NCBI GenBank assembly: GCA_902363515.1
Contig: CABJAN010000013.1
Span: 1-64,000, forward strand
DNA length: 64,000 nt
Direction of reading: 5' to 3'
From: Bacillota bacterium
Lineage (GTDB): Bacteria; Bacillota; Clostridia; Lachnospirales; Lachnospiraceae
Shown: piece by piece, positions 41,657 through 50,877 of the stretch
Numbering within the stretch: the first letter of the stretch is position 1
Layout of the letters: every line of letters begins with the position of its first letter
Notes under the pieces: generated by a model
Seen by the model: the letters and a program-made list of their open reading frames with translations, nothing else
Told to the model about the DNA's origin: nothing
The model's database searches: none
Position numbers and translations under genes: made by a program

Positions 41657-43517
41657 GTCGGGTAAGGAATAGGCATTACTACCCATTCCTCCCCTAAGAA
41701 CGGAACGTGCGGCTTTCACCGCATTCCGCTCACGCATCTATAACGCATAGTATCCACTAAGCGCAGCTGTACTTGAGAGATAAGCTGTTTCTTTATCCTT
41801 TTTGTGTTGTTTTCTTCTATGCTCAAAGTATTCACCGTCAAGAAATGGGTTCTTTTTTAAGTCTAGTGACCGGATTCTGACTATCGGCATGTCCATCATC
41901 TGGTATAGGATTGCTTTATCCGTCCTGAATGACCACTCCCGATTTCCCTTGGGATGCCAGTATCTGTTCTTAATCCATTTCTTTCCCTTTCGGGGATGCC
42001 TTCTCTTTGCCCATTTCCACAACATTTCCCACAGCCTGTGGTCAATGAGTGCATAGGTTTTCTTTGCGCAAGCACAATGATGATACTCCGCCCATCCTCT
42101 TGTTATCTGATTGAGCTTTATTATCAATAATTCCTGATTGGCTTCATGGTAGTATTTGATCGTTCTGCTAAGACTTTTTGTAACTTTCTGTTTTGATTTC
42201 CTTGATGGCTGGATTAGTAATTTCCCTTTAAATTTTCTAAAGTTCCATCCAAGAAAGTCAAACCCGTCATTAATGTTTGTAATGACAGTCTTTTCGTCCG
42301 ATAGTTTCAGCCCTCTTTCTTCCATGAATTTTTCAATCGTCTGCTGTATTTCTAAGAGTGTTTCTCTGTTCTCAGCCGTCACGATAAAGTCGTCCGCATA
42401 CCGGCATAGATGCACTTTTTCCTTATTGTAATTCGGATGTGTATATCCAGTGCTGCTTGCACTGTATTTCTTGAGAAGAAGTTCCTCCATTCCGTCCAAT
42501 GTCAGATTTGCATAAGTTGGACTGATGAGGCCACCCTGTGGGCTACCTTCCTCTGTCGGGAACAACGTCCTTCTATCAACATATCCGCATTTTAGGAACT
42601 GCCTCATGATTCTTTTGTCTGTAGGTATATTCCCTAACATCCATTCATGACTGATATGGTCAAAACACCCTTTTATATCTCCTTCCAGAATCCACTGCGG
42701 TGATGTTTTCCTTGCCAGTAGCTTAAAAATGTATTCCATGGCGTCTTGCGCACTCCGATTTCTCCGAAAGCCAAAGGATACTCTATCCGCTGTTGTCTCT
42801 GCGACCGGCTCAAGTGCAAGCAACATCAGCCCCTGCATAGCCCGGTCCTGCATCGTTGGAATTCCAAGCGGACGTTTTTCTTTTTTTCCGTATTTTTCAA
42901 TGTAGACTCTTCTTAGCGGTTGTGCATGATATTTCGAAGTGTCCAGCTTCTCTATCGCTTTGCTTTTATCTTCATCGGTCTCCCACACCACTTTATCTAT
43001 TCCCGGTGTGTGTTTTCCTTTGTTTGTTATCACTCGTTTTACAGCAATCGCTTTTGCATAAAAAGAATTTGTAATCAGCTTTTGGAGACGTTTAACCAGT
43101 CTTCATTTGTCTTTCTGTACAGCCTTCACAATCCTTACCTGTAGTCTATTAACGTAGGATTCCGCTATTATCCAGTTGATATTTTTCCACTTTACCCTTT
43201 TCGTCTGCATTGTCCTCGCATTATGCGCCATTGAACTTTGTGCATTCATAGATTCCATGTCTCTCCTGTGATTAGATACGCGCCAGACGTCAGCTTCCTT
43301 TCGGATGGGACAAATCTTGAATCCCTATTCTCAGCATTACACTGAAACATTCGCTTCTTCTGGCATCCTTCCCTCCTGCGCATTGTATCTTTCTTACGAT
43401 TGACCTACCCGATGGGAGCGCAAGAGGATTTCCCTGTTTCGTTGTTTGAACTGTTGCGATGCATTTAGGTTCCATCTTTAGACCGGAGGTGCTCTGTCCA
43501 TTCGATATAGCGCACAC
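41657..43517 (-). mobile_element. Group II intron (bacterial, reverse-transcriptase-encoding)
   Basis: On the minus strand it opens with GTGTGCGC, matching the GUGYG 5' consensus. It encodes an LtrA-type protein and ends with a domain V-like hairpin (GCGGTGAAAGCCGC near 41710), a domain VI hairpin (GGAAT...ATTCC) and a 3' end in ACCCGAC. The exon junctions fall at 43518 (antisense to an IS1182 transposase) and 41656 (in sense with an IS200 transposase). The length of ~1.86 kb is normal. Boundaries are my reading of the consensus ends. Confidence 0.8.
41738..43258 (-). pseudogene. ltrA: Group II intron reverse transcriptase/maturase with an in-frame stop
   Basis: From ATG 43258 (GGAG upstream), the frame reads MESMNAQSSMAHNAR and on to QKDK, then hits TGA at 43105-43103 (codon 52), where relatives usually have Trp (TGG). 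It then continues intact to 41738. After the stop come the RT domains with RRNRSAQDAMEYI, LEGDIKGCFDHI and the catalytic CRYADDF, and the maturase region GWAEYHHC. No HNH endonuclease domain. A GTG at 43033 could start a shortened protein lacking the RT-0 region, so residual activity is not excluded. Confidence 0.8.
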
Positions 43518-44198
43518 CCTGTGTTAGAAAAACACAAAAACGCATTCGGGGAAATTTTAGAAGAAGCAACTGCCGACAGCGGTTATTGTAGTGAAAGGAA
43601 TCTCCTGTACTTAAAAGAACATAAAATTTCCAGTTACATCAAACTGCAGGATCACGAAAAACGGAAAACACGTGCGTATACAGAAGAGATTGGAAAGTAT
43701 TACAACATGAAAACGCAGGTGTTTGAAGATGAGTTGTATTATATTTGCCATGACGGAAGAGAACTGCATCATATCCGAACAGAGACCAAAGACCAGACTG
43801 GTTATATACAAACCTTTGAGGTATACGGATGTGCGGACTGTAGCGGCTGTGAACACAAAGCGAAATGTCTGTATAAATATGATGCTGAAAAAGATACAGA
43901 GAAAAATAAAATCATGAAGATCAATGAACAATGGGAAGCTTTGAAAGAGGAATCCCATGCAAACATACAGAGTGAGAAGGGGATTTTGAACCGACAGATC
44001 CGTTCCATTCAGACAGAAGGACATTTTGGAGATATCAAAGAAAATGATGGCTTTCGTCGTTTCAATTATCGAACAGCAGAAAAAGTATATAAAGAATTCA
44101 TGCTATATGCGATTGGAAGAAATATAAATAAATATCATCATTTTCTTCATGATAAAATCAAGAAATTTGAAGGAAAAACCGAAGAAAATGCTGCTTAG
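43518..44198 (+). pseudogene. IS1182-family transposase, C-terminal half only
   Basis: The plus frame starts at the intron junction (PVLEKHKNAFGEI) and includes ADSGYCSERNLLYL, where the Asp is the second residue of the DDE triad. A Cys-rich segment follows (CADCSGCEHKAKCLY) and the C-terminal RRFNYRTAEKVYKEFMLYAIGRNINKYH, which are IS1182 marks. The N-terminal half with the first Asp is absent, so it is inactive. A GTG at 43521 exists but no ribosome binding site. Confidence 0.85.
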
Positions 44199-44262
44199 GA
44201 AAAGAGTGCTTTCAAAAAATGCAGTTGAGGGGATTTTGCGCCCTAAAATACATACAGAAAAG

Positions 44263-44331
44263 AAAAAATAGGAATCTCCCGAAGAAGTTCCAGTATTAAA
44301 AATACTGATTTCTACGGGAGATTCCTATTTT
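44263..44331. terminator. Terminator-like hairpin in the IS1182 3' end
   Basis: AAATAGGAATCTCCCG pairs with CGGGAGATTCCTATTT, enclosing a second hairpin (AGTATTAAAAATACT). It precedes the element's right end at about 44372, where the sequence joins parB. Confidence 0.75.
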
Positions 44332-44357
44332 AAGATTTAGAGCCTAAAAAATCGATA

Positions 44358-44813
44358 TTAACCGACAGTCCCTAAATCGTTTCTTACCCCTTGTCTCTTC
44401 ATTGCTTCCATTTTCATTCTATAAGCAAATGCTTTTTCACTCGGGAGTAACTCTTCGCGTTGGATATTGGCATCTACCATAGCAATGACCGTGTCATCAT
44501 CGGATAATTCTCTCACAATTGCAGGAATTGTTTCCAAGCCAGCTATAACTGCCGCGTGCATTCTTCGATGACCTGAGATCATCTCATATCCATTTTCTCC
44601 ATCAGACCGTAGCAAAACTGGTGTCAGTACCCCTTTTGCCTTTACACTCTCTACCAAGTCTGTCATCTTTTCGTCATCCAGTACCTTAAATGGATGATCC
44701 TTAAAAGCATGGATTTTACTGATATCAATCTCCATTGCCGATTCTTCATTGACTACTCCTAACAATTCATCAATACTTGTCAATTTGATTTTTTCTCCAC
44801 TTCTATTTTTCAT
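44358..44813 (-). pseudogene. parB: ParB-like partition protein, 3' part removed by the IS1182 element
   Basis: The ParB N-terminal nuclease-like domain is intact: IDISKIHAFKDHPFKV, GVLTPVLLRSDGENGYEMISGHRRMHAA, and MVDANIQREELLPSEKAFAYRMKMEA. At RNDL (44373) the frame enters the IS end (GGGACTGTCGG) and stops after 4 more codons. The DNA-binding helix-turn-helix and dimer domain are lost. Its ATG overlaps the parA stop and has GGAGG upstream. ParB of this size normally exceeds 280 residues, so about half is gone. Confidence 0.85.
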
Positions 44814-45588
44814 TTTCCAATACCTCCCGCGTCAAGTTTTCATATGCTGCAGATCCCTTTCCATTTGGACAATATTTATAAATGCTCTTTCCTTCTGCAC
44901 TTGCTTCAGCTATCTTAACTGACAAGGGAATGATATTTTCAAAAATATCAATTTTAGAACCATAAGATTTTCTTACTCTTGATGCAATATCCTTTGCATA
45001 ATTTGTTCGGAAATCTACCATTGTCAAAAGAATGCCCTGTATCATCAATTTTCTATTTAATCTCTTCTTTACCATAGAAATAGTCCTAATGAGCTGTTGA
45101 AGTCCTTTAACTGACAAATATGCAGCTTGTACTGGTATCAGAACTGTATCAGAAGCAACCAATGCATTGATGGTCATCATTCCTAAACTTGACATACAAT
45201 CAATTAATATGTAATCGTATCGTAATCGCATCATATCGATATATTCCTTCATGATCAGTTTTCCCCTCGTTGCGTTACTCATCGTTATCTCCAAGCCAGA
45301 TAATTCAATATTTGCTGGAAGAAGATCCACCTGTTCCTCATGATGTAGGATTCCTTCCTGCTCATCAATTTCTTCATCATTGATTATATGCATCATGATA
45401 GTTGCAAGCGTCGTTTCAATAGCATCCGGTTCTACATATCCAAGACTAGCAGTTAAGTTTCCCTGTGGATCTCCATCGATCAATAATACTTTCTTTCCTT
45501 TTCTTGCTAATCCGGCTCCAAGATTTAATGTTGTAGTAGTTTTTGCAACTCCGCCTTTTTGATTTACTACTGAAATTACCTTTCCCAT
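44803..45588 (-). CDS. parA: ParA-family partition ATPase
   Basis: 261 residues. The deviant Walker A is QKGGVAKTTTTLNLG at the N-terminus, DGDPQGNLTASLGY follows, and DYILIDCMSSLGMMTINAL is the Walker B region. It is the Soj/ParA type used to partition plasmids and integrative elements. It is upstream of parB and downstream of two small genes, all in one run. The protein looks intact although its partner is broken. Confidence 0.92.
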   Translation of the reverse strand: MGKVISVVNQKGGVAKTTTTLNLGAGLARKGKKVLLIDGDPQGNLTASLGYVEPDAIETTLATIMMHIINDEEIDEQEGILHHEEQVDLLPANIELSGLEITMSNATRGKLIMKEYIDMMRLRYDYILIDCMSSLGMMTINALVASDTVLIPVQAAYLSVKGLQQLIRTISMVKKRLNRKLMIQGILLTMVDFRTNYAKDIASRVRKSYGSKIDIFENIIPLSVKIAEASAEGKSIYKYCPNGKGSAAYENLTREVLENEK

Positions 45589-45824
45589 TCTTCTTTCTCC
45601 CTTCTGATATTTTCTCGCAGATATTTTTCAAATGTACTTCGCTTAATTAGAACTTTTTTCCCAATCTTATAAACTGCTCCTGCCTTATGCGATAATCTTA
45701 CGATTGGCTTATATCCAAGCTCGTAATAATCCATAGCTTGTTTATAACTTATAAATTCATGTTGCATAAATTCTATATCTTCATCATCAATAAGATTAGA
45801 AAACATCCATACCTTTCCATGCAT
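45576..45824 (-). CDS. Small helix-turn-helix-like protein (DUF6462 type)
   Basis: 82 residues. Core FISYKQAMDYYELGYKPIVRLSHKAGAVYKIGKKVLIKRSTFEKYL resembles excisionase-like proteins of Clostridial mobile elements, a short winged helix that binds DNA. It overlaps parA by 13 bases. It is a paralog of the next small gene, with the same AGAxYxxxxxVLIxRxxFxxYL pattern. Confidence 0.7.
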   Translation of the reverse strand: MHGKVWMFSNLIDDEDIEFMQHEFISYKQAMDYYELGYKPIVRLSHKAGAVYKIGKKVLIKRSTFEKYLRENIRREKEEWER

Positions 45825-45856
45825 CTCAACTAAATTCCTTTCTCCGATTTGTCATC

Positions 45857-46111
45857 TTATTTTTCATGAAATTGTTCAAGATATTCATCAAAGATTTCTC
45901 TGTTTATCAAAACAATTCCATCCATTCTGTAAATCGCACCCGCATCATTTGCAAGTTCCATCAACTTTTTATGTGACAGGCTATATACGATTTCTGCTTG
46001 TTGATAACGAAGAAATTTTCTTCTAAGTCTGCGTGCTTCTTCTTTTACCTCTGAACGCTTCTGCTGGTTATAATACATATTTTCTGTTTTCAAATCTGTT
46101 TCCCCTTTCAC
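45857..46111 (-). CDS. Small helix-turn-helix-like protein (DUF6462 type), paralog
   Basis: 84 residues. KEEARRLRRKFLRYQQAEIVYSLSHKKLMELANDAGAIYRMDGIVLINREIFDEYLEQF carries the same motif as the neighbour. The first gene of the parA operon. Function unknown; likely a DNA-binding regulator of the element. Confidence 0.65.
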   Translation of the reverse strand: MKGETDLKTENMYYNQQKRSEVKEEARRLRRKFLRYQQAEIVYSLSHKKLMELANDAGAIYRMDGIVLINREIFDEYLEQFHEK

Positions 46112-46147
46112 CTTTTATTCGACCACAACGAACATTGTTAATGAATT

Positions 46148-46191
46148 AAAAAAGGGCACTCTCTGAAAGATTTTTCTTTCAAAAAGTGCCC
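46148..46191 (-). terminator. Terminator after the displaced lysS 3' end
   Basis: On the minus strand, GGGCACTTTTTGAAAG pairs with CTTTCAGAGAGTGCCC (G-U and A-A flaws), followed by six T residues. It would have ended lysS transcripts, as the terminator at 54122 now does for the hybrid gene. Confidence 0.7.
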
Positions 46192-46270
46192 TCAACAATT
46201 CATATTGTTGGAGTAGTATTACTGACAACTAATCACCATTCTTCATGATGCTTCATGTTTGAATACAAAT

Positions 46271-46311
46271 TTGTTGTCAAATTGTTGTCAAAAAGAATTT
46301 TTGTTGTCAAA
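46271..46311. repeat. Direct repeats TTGTTGTCAAA beside the displaced lysS end
   Basis: Three copies of TTGTTGTCAAA begin at 46271, 46282 and 46301. Their position, a few tens of bases past the lysS stop, equals that of the different repeat near 54234 in the current element. They may be arm-type sites for another integrase. Confidence 0.5.
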
Positions 46312-46332
46312 TTGTGAAGATTTCTTACTTTC

Positions 46333-46832
46333 TTAATACAACTTCGCCCCTGCCGGAATCTTATCATCCAGAATCAGAACATTCAGTCCTTCTCTTCCTT
46401 CTACAAGATGTGTAGCGGAGATAATCATACCACAGGAATCAATTCCCATCATCTTACGTGGCGGAAGGTTTGTGATTGCAAGCAATGTCTTTCCAACCAG
46501 TTCTTCCGGTTCATAATAATCGTGAATTCCACTTAAAATCACACGATCTTCGCCTGAACCATCATCCAGAACGAACTTCAGAAGCTTCTTAGATTTTGGA
46601 ACCGCTTCACATTCTTTAACCTTTACAGCTCTAAAATCAGACTTGCTGAATGTATCAAAATCAACCATATCTTCGAATAATGGCTCTACTTCCACGTTGG
46701 AGAAGTCGATCTCAACCTTCGCTGGTGCAGTTGTTTCTTCTGCCGGAACAACTACCTTTGCAGCTACCGGAGCAGACTGTGCAGCGTTGTTTGCTTCGTT
46801 CTTAGCAGCGCCCTGTGACTTCATTGTCGGGA
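46333..46832 (-). pseudogene. Displaced 3' end of lysS (C-terminal tRNA-binding domain)
   Basis: 163 codons in frame: a linker ([14 protein letters not shown], alanine-rich), then the tRNA-binding (EMAP-II-like) domain with [21 protein letters not shown] and [20 protein letters not shown]. The end matches the C-terminus of the intact lysS at 54299 apart from about 9 residue changes. It has no promoter of its own and no catalytic domain; the 5' side joins the integrase end of the element at 46833. Confidence 0.9.
46775..46832. repeat. Left attachment site (attL-like), lysS-derived 58-bp repeat
   Basis: 58 bases identical to 54741-54798, starting GACTGTGCAGCG and ending CATTGTCGGGA. To the right it leaves lysS sequence (GCTTGCAG) and enters the integrase end of the element. 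The crossover site probably lies at the CATTGTCGGGA end because beyond the other end the two copies differ only by scattered substitutions. Confidence 0.75.
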
Positions 46833-46947
46833 GCTTGCAGCGAGATTTTATATATATCTATTTGCCTCTACGCTTCTCTATTCTTCAAGCTTCTAACAAT
46901 CTACATTTTTATATAACTCTACAACTTTTATTACAAGTTACCACCAA

Positions 46948-46965
46948 TTTGGTGTAAAAGTGGTG
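46948..46965. repeat. Arm-site-like repeat, left copy
   Basis: TTTGGTGTAAAAGTGGTG differs at one base from 54234-54251. It lies between attL and the integrase gene. Such paired repeats inside each end fit integrase arm-binding sites. Confidence 0.55.
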
Positions 46966-46988
46966 CAGTTGTTGGTGTGCGTCCCTTA

Positions 46989-48218
46989 TTATGAAATTTT
47001 AATCTTACCGCATAAATCTTCAAATGATTTAACTTTCGCCTCTTTTGTTGCTTCCGCATAAATTTCCATCGTTGTTGCGATATCTTTATGTCCCATAATT
47101 TCCTGAATTACTTTAAGATTTGTTTCATTCTCACAATACCTTGTAGCAAATGTATGTCGCAAATTATGGCAAGAAAAGTTAGGCAGTAAAACTGGTGCTC
47201 TACGTTCTCTTTCTGCTCTTTCTATTTCTTCTTCATTATATGCCAAAGTTATACGTTTGATTGTTCTATTGATTGTCTGAGGATTATGTGCAAAACCATT
47301 TCTGTTCAAGAAAATAAAATCTGTATATCCATCAATTGATGCCTGACAAGTTAATCCTACTTCCTCTTGATACTTTTTCTCATTCAAAATTGCCTGTTTT
47401 ACTTCTGGCAACATTGGAATAATTCGGTATCCTGCAGTAGTTTTTGGTGATGTTACTGAAAAATAGCACTTGCCTTTATCTCTCTGGTAGTACACCATAT
47501 TGTGATTAATTTCAATATAATTCTCATCCATATGAACATCTTCCCAACGTAACCCAACCACCTCTGATACACGGCATCCTGTTCCCAAGAAGAATGTAAA
47601 CAATGGAAGCCAATGTTTATATTTTTCGCTTTTATTTATATAGGAAACAAAAGCTTCTTGCTGCGGAATTGTAAGAGCATGACGTTTAGGTGTTTCAAAG
47701 TTATGTGATCGTTTCACATCTCCTAAAACTAAGTCGCTAGGATTTATTCTAATATAACCATCCTCAACCGCTAATATAAATACTTGATGAAGCACCGTAT
47801 GAATACTCTCCAATGTTGCAACTGACATTTTCTTAGAATCCACAATACCATTATAGTATCTTCTCACATCTGATTTTCGGATTTCCTTTATCTTTCTGTT
47901 TCCAAAATCATTCATAACAAAATGCTCATACATATAAATATAATTATTGCGAGTAGTTTGCTTTAATCCCACTTTATCATTTTTCCACATTTTATAGACA
48001 TCATTTAATGTAATGTTCGAACTTCCTTGTTGAATCCCATCCCGCAGATCATTCTGAATTTCTTTTTCTTTTTCACGCAAGCCTTCTAATGTAGAACAAT
48101 ATACCGCATGTCTTTTTTTATCTCCACCAATCCAACGATACATATAAAGTCCATCATTTTTTCGATAGGTTTCTCCGTCTTTCAACACTCTCCCTTTATG
48201 ATCTTTTCTTTTTTGCAT
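46989..48218 (-). CDS. int: Tyrosine recombinase (Tn916/ICE-type integrase)
   Basis: 409 residues. The arm-binding N-terminus RKDHKGRVLKDGETYRKNDG resembles the Tn916-like group. Catalytic residues: Arg in GTGCRVSEVVGLRW, His-x-x-Arg in SCHNLRHTFATRYC, His in IMGHKDIATT and Tyr in MEIYAEAT. The ATG at 48218 has AAAGGAG; earlier codons lack it. It lies next to attL, as usual. It catalyses integration at the lysS target. Confidence 0.93.
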   Translation of the reverse strand: MQKRKDHKGRVLKDGETYRKNDGLYMYRWIGGDKKRHAVYCSTLEGLREKEKEIQNDLRDGIQQGSSNITLNDVYKMWKNDKVGLKQTTRNNYIYMYEHFVMNDFGNRKIKEIRKSDVRRYYNGIVDSKKMSVATLESIHTVLHQVFILAVEDGYIRINPSDLVLGDVKRSHNFETPKRHALTIPQQEAFVSYINKSEKYKHWLPLFTFFLGTGCRVSEVVGLRWEDVHMDENYIEINHNMVYYQRDKGKCYFSVTSPKTTAGYRIIPMLPEVKQAILNEKKYQEEVGLTCQASIDGYTDFIFLNRNGFAHNPQTINRTIKRITLAYNEEEIERAERERRAPVLLPNFSCHNLRHTFATRYCENETNLKVIQEIMGHKDIATTMEIYAEATKEAKVKSFEDLCGKIKIS

Positions 48219-48322
48219 TCTTTTCTCCTTTTCTATACAAAGAAAAGGACTCTGCAAACTTATTATAACGCTTGCAAAGTCCCTTTTCTACGCCTAATCA
48301 TTCATTTTTTTACACCAATAAT

Positions 48323-48520
48323 TTATATAGAATATGCTGTTTCCGTATATTCATCTAATTTTTTACGTTTAATCAATCGCTTTGTTCCATTCCATAAAAC
48401 AAACTGGCAATTCTGCTCATCCGTCATTTTGCGGAGCTTGTTAATTCCGATACCAGAATATGCAGCTGCTTCCTCAAGAGTTAAATTACTCTTTTCCCAA
48501 ATAGGAACTTCTTTTACCAT
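48323..48520 (-). CDS. xis: Excisionase (Xis, Tn916-like)
   Basis: 65 residues. VPIWEKSNLTLEEAAAYSGIGINKLRKMTDE is the helix-turn-helix of Tn916-like Xis, followed by LWNGTKRLIKRKKLDEYT. It would bind next to the att sites and direct excision. The second ATG (48520) is 9 bases from AGGAGG; the first is only 3 away. Confidence 0.88.
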   Translation of the reverse strand: MVKEVPIWEKSNLTLEEAAAYSGIGINKLRKMTDEQNCQFVLWNGTKRLIKRKKLDEYTETAYSI

Positions 48521-48841
48521 AGGCATCTTCCTCCTTCCTTTTTTATAGACTTATTTTTCCTAATTCCCCCGACAGAGAGAGGAACTTGTTTTTCAGGTGC
48601 TTTTATCTCATCAAGCTCCTGGCAACAAACTATTTCAAAACTTTTTATTTCTTTCATACCGAAAATCAATACATTATCTTCTTTCTTATTTTATTTTTTA
48701 ATGTTCTTTGTTGCCATCTTAAAAAACAGTATAAATGACCAGTAAAATCAACATTTTCATATGTCATCAAAACTGGCAACAAAGTTCGTTTTTTGAATAA
48801 AACAGCTGTATTATCAGGAAGATTTCCTCTCTCTTGTCGGG
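48521..48841. other. Non-coding gap between xis and the helicase gene
   Basis: AT-rich, with no frame I can support. No strong terminator. It likely holds the promoter of xis and int (TTGACA-like motifs are not clean). Confidence 0.3.
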
Positions 48842-50251
48842 CTAATGGAACGGAAGTTCCATTTGTTCTGTTGCCGAAAGTTCTCTAAATCCATCTCCGC
48901 CAATTTCGTTGCCGCCCTCTATCTCTTCACTTTTTCGAGTCCAACAGCGTTGTCTTCCATACCCTTCTGAGGTAAATCTATGATAACCACCTCGCTTCCA
49001 TCCAATAATCTGAGTATCCATGATTTGACAAATTTCATTTGTCTCATACTTCTTAGGCTCACGATCCCCGTGATTAAAAGCCTCACTCCAAACCTGAATA
49101 GAACATACATAATTTCCTTTATAATTATCAAGCCACCCCTGGATTGTTCCTGCCAACGTATCCTCTTGCATAAACTGTTTCCGGTACTCATCAATTTCTT
49201 TTTGCATTTCTTTTGTGAATTTCAGAAGATTACCTTTGTTTTCTTCACTGTGATAAATAATCATTGCTTCTGCCCACAATTGATTAAAATATGCTCTGGC
49301 TTCCTCTTCATCATCTAAAATATGTTTCTCTGCTTTTGAAGCATCAATCATGATTGGAAGAAACCTTCTTGCACCAGTTCTATCAAACGGAATAAACTGA
49401 TAGGTATTCGTAGAACCAGCGAATACGCATTGCCTTTTTCGATCTTTTTCAAAACGTGCATAGGCCGTTCTATATGTATCCTTTTGTCGGCTCAAAAATG
49501 ATTTTATTTCTTCGTTACTTTTTGCACTGATAGCAGCAATCATTTCAGACATTTCTATGATCCAATGTCCTCTAATCGATTCAAATACCTTCTTATCACC
49601 CAAATCTCTTAAATCATCCGAAAACCAATTATCTTTCAAGGATAAAAAACGAAAGAATGTGGACTTTCCTGCGCCTTGTTGTCCCACAAGACAAAGCATT
49701 TCATCCGCTTTTATTCCCGGATAAAACACTCGCAATAAAGCCTCCATCATAAAGTGTTTTAATACTTCATATACATAGTCTGAATCATCTGCCCCCATAT
49801 ATTTTTTCAGCACATATCGTATTCGTTCTTCTCCATCCCATTTTAATGTTTCTAGGTATTCGCAAATCGGGTGATACGCTCTGTTTGCAGCTTCAATTTG
49901 CAATGCCTTATACAAATTTTTTTCATTTCCTAATCCATAGTACACTTCAAAATATAGATAAAACTGATCAATCGCATTGTCGGTCAGAATCTCCCAATCT
50001 TCATCCCACCAAAGTTTCCTCGATATATCGACTCTTTCAGACAACCGATTATATCGAAGACAACCTTGAATCAATGGATCATCTCGAAAAATCATCATAT
50101 AATTTTGAACCGTTCCTTTGATATCTCCCTTTTCATTTTTCAGTAAACATTCCTTAATTTGTCTGATTGCATTTAGATCTGCCATCTCACCCATCCGTTT
50201 CAAAGTATCCTTCTTTTTATTTTCATCCATTTTTTCTGCATCTTCTATCAA
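48842..50251 (-). CDS. VirE/VapE-family P-loop protein (phage/element replication helicase)
   Basis: ~469 residues. The VirE core is EYLETLKWDGEERIRYVLKKYMG, the Walker A is CLVGQQGAGKSTFFRFLS, and GHWIIEMSEM plus ARFEKDRKRQCVFAGSTN are the other hallmarks. It pairs with the CHC2 primase gene upstream, as in many phage and integrative-element replication modules. The start is uncertain: the gene is open to 50260, but AGGAGG touches that TTG, so TTG 50251 (9 bases away) or ATG 50230 fits better. Confidence 0.88.
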   Translation of the reverse strand: MIEDAEKMDENKKKDTLKRMGEMADLNAIRQIKECLLKNEKGDIKGTVQNYMMIFRDDPLIQGCLRYNRLSERVDISRKLWWDEDWEILTDNAIDQFYLYFEVYYGLGNEKNLYKALQIEAANRAYHPICEYLETLKWDGEERIRYVLKKYMGADDSDYVYEVLKHFMMEALLRVFYPGIKADEMLCLVGQQGAGKSTFFRFLSLKDNWFSDDLRDLGDKKVFESIRGHWIIEMSEMIAAISAKSNEEIKSFLSRQKDTYRTAYARFEKDRKRQCVFAGSTNTYQFIPFDRTGARRFLPIMIDASKAEKHILDDEEEARAYFNQLWAEAMIIYHSEENKGNLLKFTKEMQKEIDEYRKQFMQEDTLAGTIQGWLDNYKGNYVCSIQVWSEAFNHGDREPKKYETNEICQIMDTQIIGWKRGGYHRFTSEGYGRQRCWTRKSEEIEGGNEIGGDGFRELSATEQMELPFH

Positions 50252-50819
50252 TCTTTTCAACCTCCTTCTTAATCATTTCAACAACTTGCTCTTTTTCTTC
50301 CTCTTCTCCGAATAATAAAAGATCTAAGTAATATTCAACAATGGACAGATATTTCAACGCCTCTACAAATTTTTCATCCCACTCTTCTTCCGGCGATTTA
50401 GGTGCAAATTCTTTTTTCCATTTTTGCAACAATATACGGTAATCCAACATCGCACGAACACATTCTATATACTCTTGTTCTTCTGATTTCACTAAATTTT
50501 TTTCTGGTTTGCTCTTCAAAATCTTCCTTGATTTTTTTATTTTTCTTCTGTCTACTCTAGATATTTGAATTCCAAAATCATCTGCTAATTTTAATGCAGC
50601 CTCTTTTAAGGAAAGTCCAAAAAGCTGTGCTGTGAAATCTATCACATCACCAGTCACTCCACAACCAAAACAATAATATCTTCTATCTGCTTTCATGCTT
50701 GGTGTTTTGTCATTATGAAAAATGCAACTGATCAGCCCTGATTTTGTTATCTTAAATCCATAAAATTCAGCCGCCTGCCGAACTGTCACATTTTCTTTCA
50801 CTTCATCAAATAATCCCAT
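50223..50819 (-). CDS. CHC2 zinc-finger primase-like protein
   Basis: 198 residues. The CHC2-type zinc finger runs from SGLISCIFHNDKTPSMKAD to YYCFGCGVTGDVIDF (C-H-C-C). There is no TOPRIM domain, so this is the short primase N-terminal type used with VirE-like helicases. The rest is charged helix. ATG 50819 has GGAGGG; an upstream frame to 50888 overlaps the relaxase. It overlaps the helicase gene. Confidence 0.85.
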   Translation of the reverse strand: MGLFDEVKENVTVRQAAEFYGFKITKSGLISCIFHNDKTPSMKADRRYYCFGCGVTGDVIDFTAQLFGLSLKEAALKLADDFGIQISRVDRRKIKKSRKILKSKPEKNLVKSEEQEYIECVRAMLDYRILLQKWKKEFAPKSPEEEWDEKFVEALKYLSIVEYYLDLLLFGEEEEKEQVVEMIKKEVEKIDRRCRKNG

Positions 50820-50877
50820 AATCCCTCCAATCAAAAAAGAGCACTCTGTTTCTCCCAACGGAAATCCCAAAATGCTC

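Noticed and set aside
46271..46311. CRISPR-like array from the three TTGTTGTCAAA copies
   Set aside because: Spacing is irregular (0 and 8 bases between copies), repeats are only 11 bases, and no cas gene is in the window. Integrase arm sites fit better.
46333..46832. Independent tRNA-binding protein (Trbp111-like) gene
   Set aside because: It has no start signal or promoter and its first codons are the linker of lysS joined to the attachment site; it is a displaced gene end.
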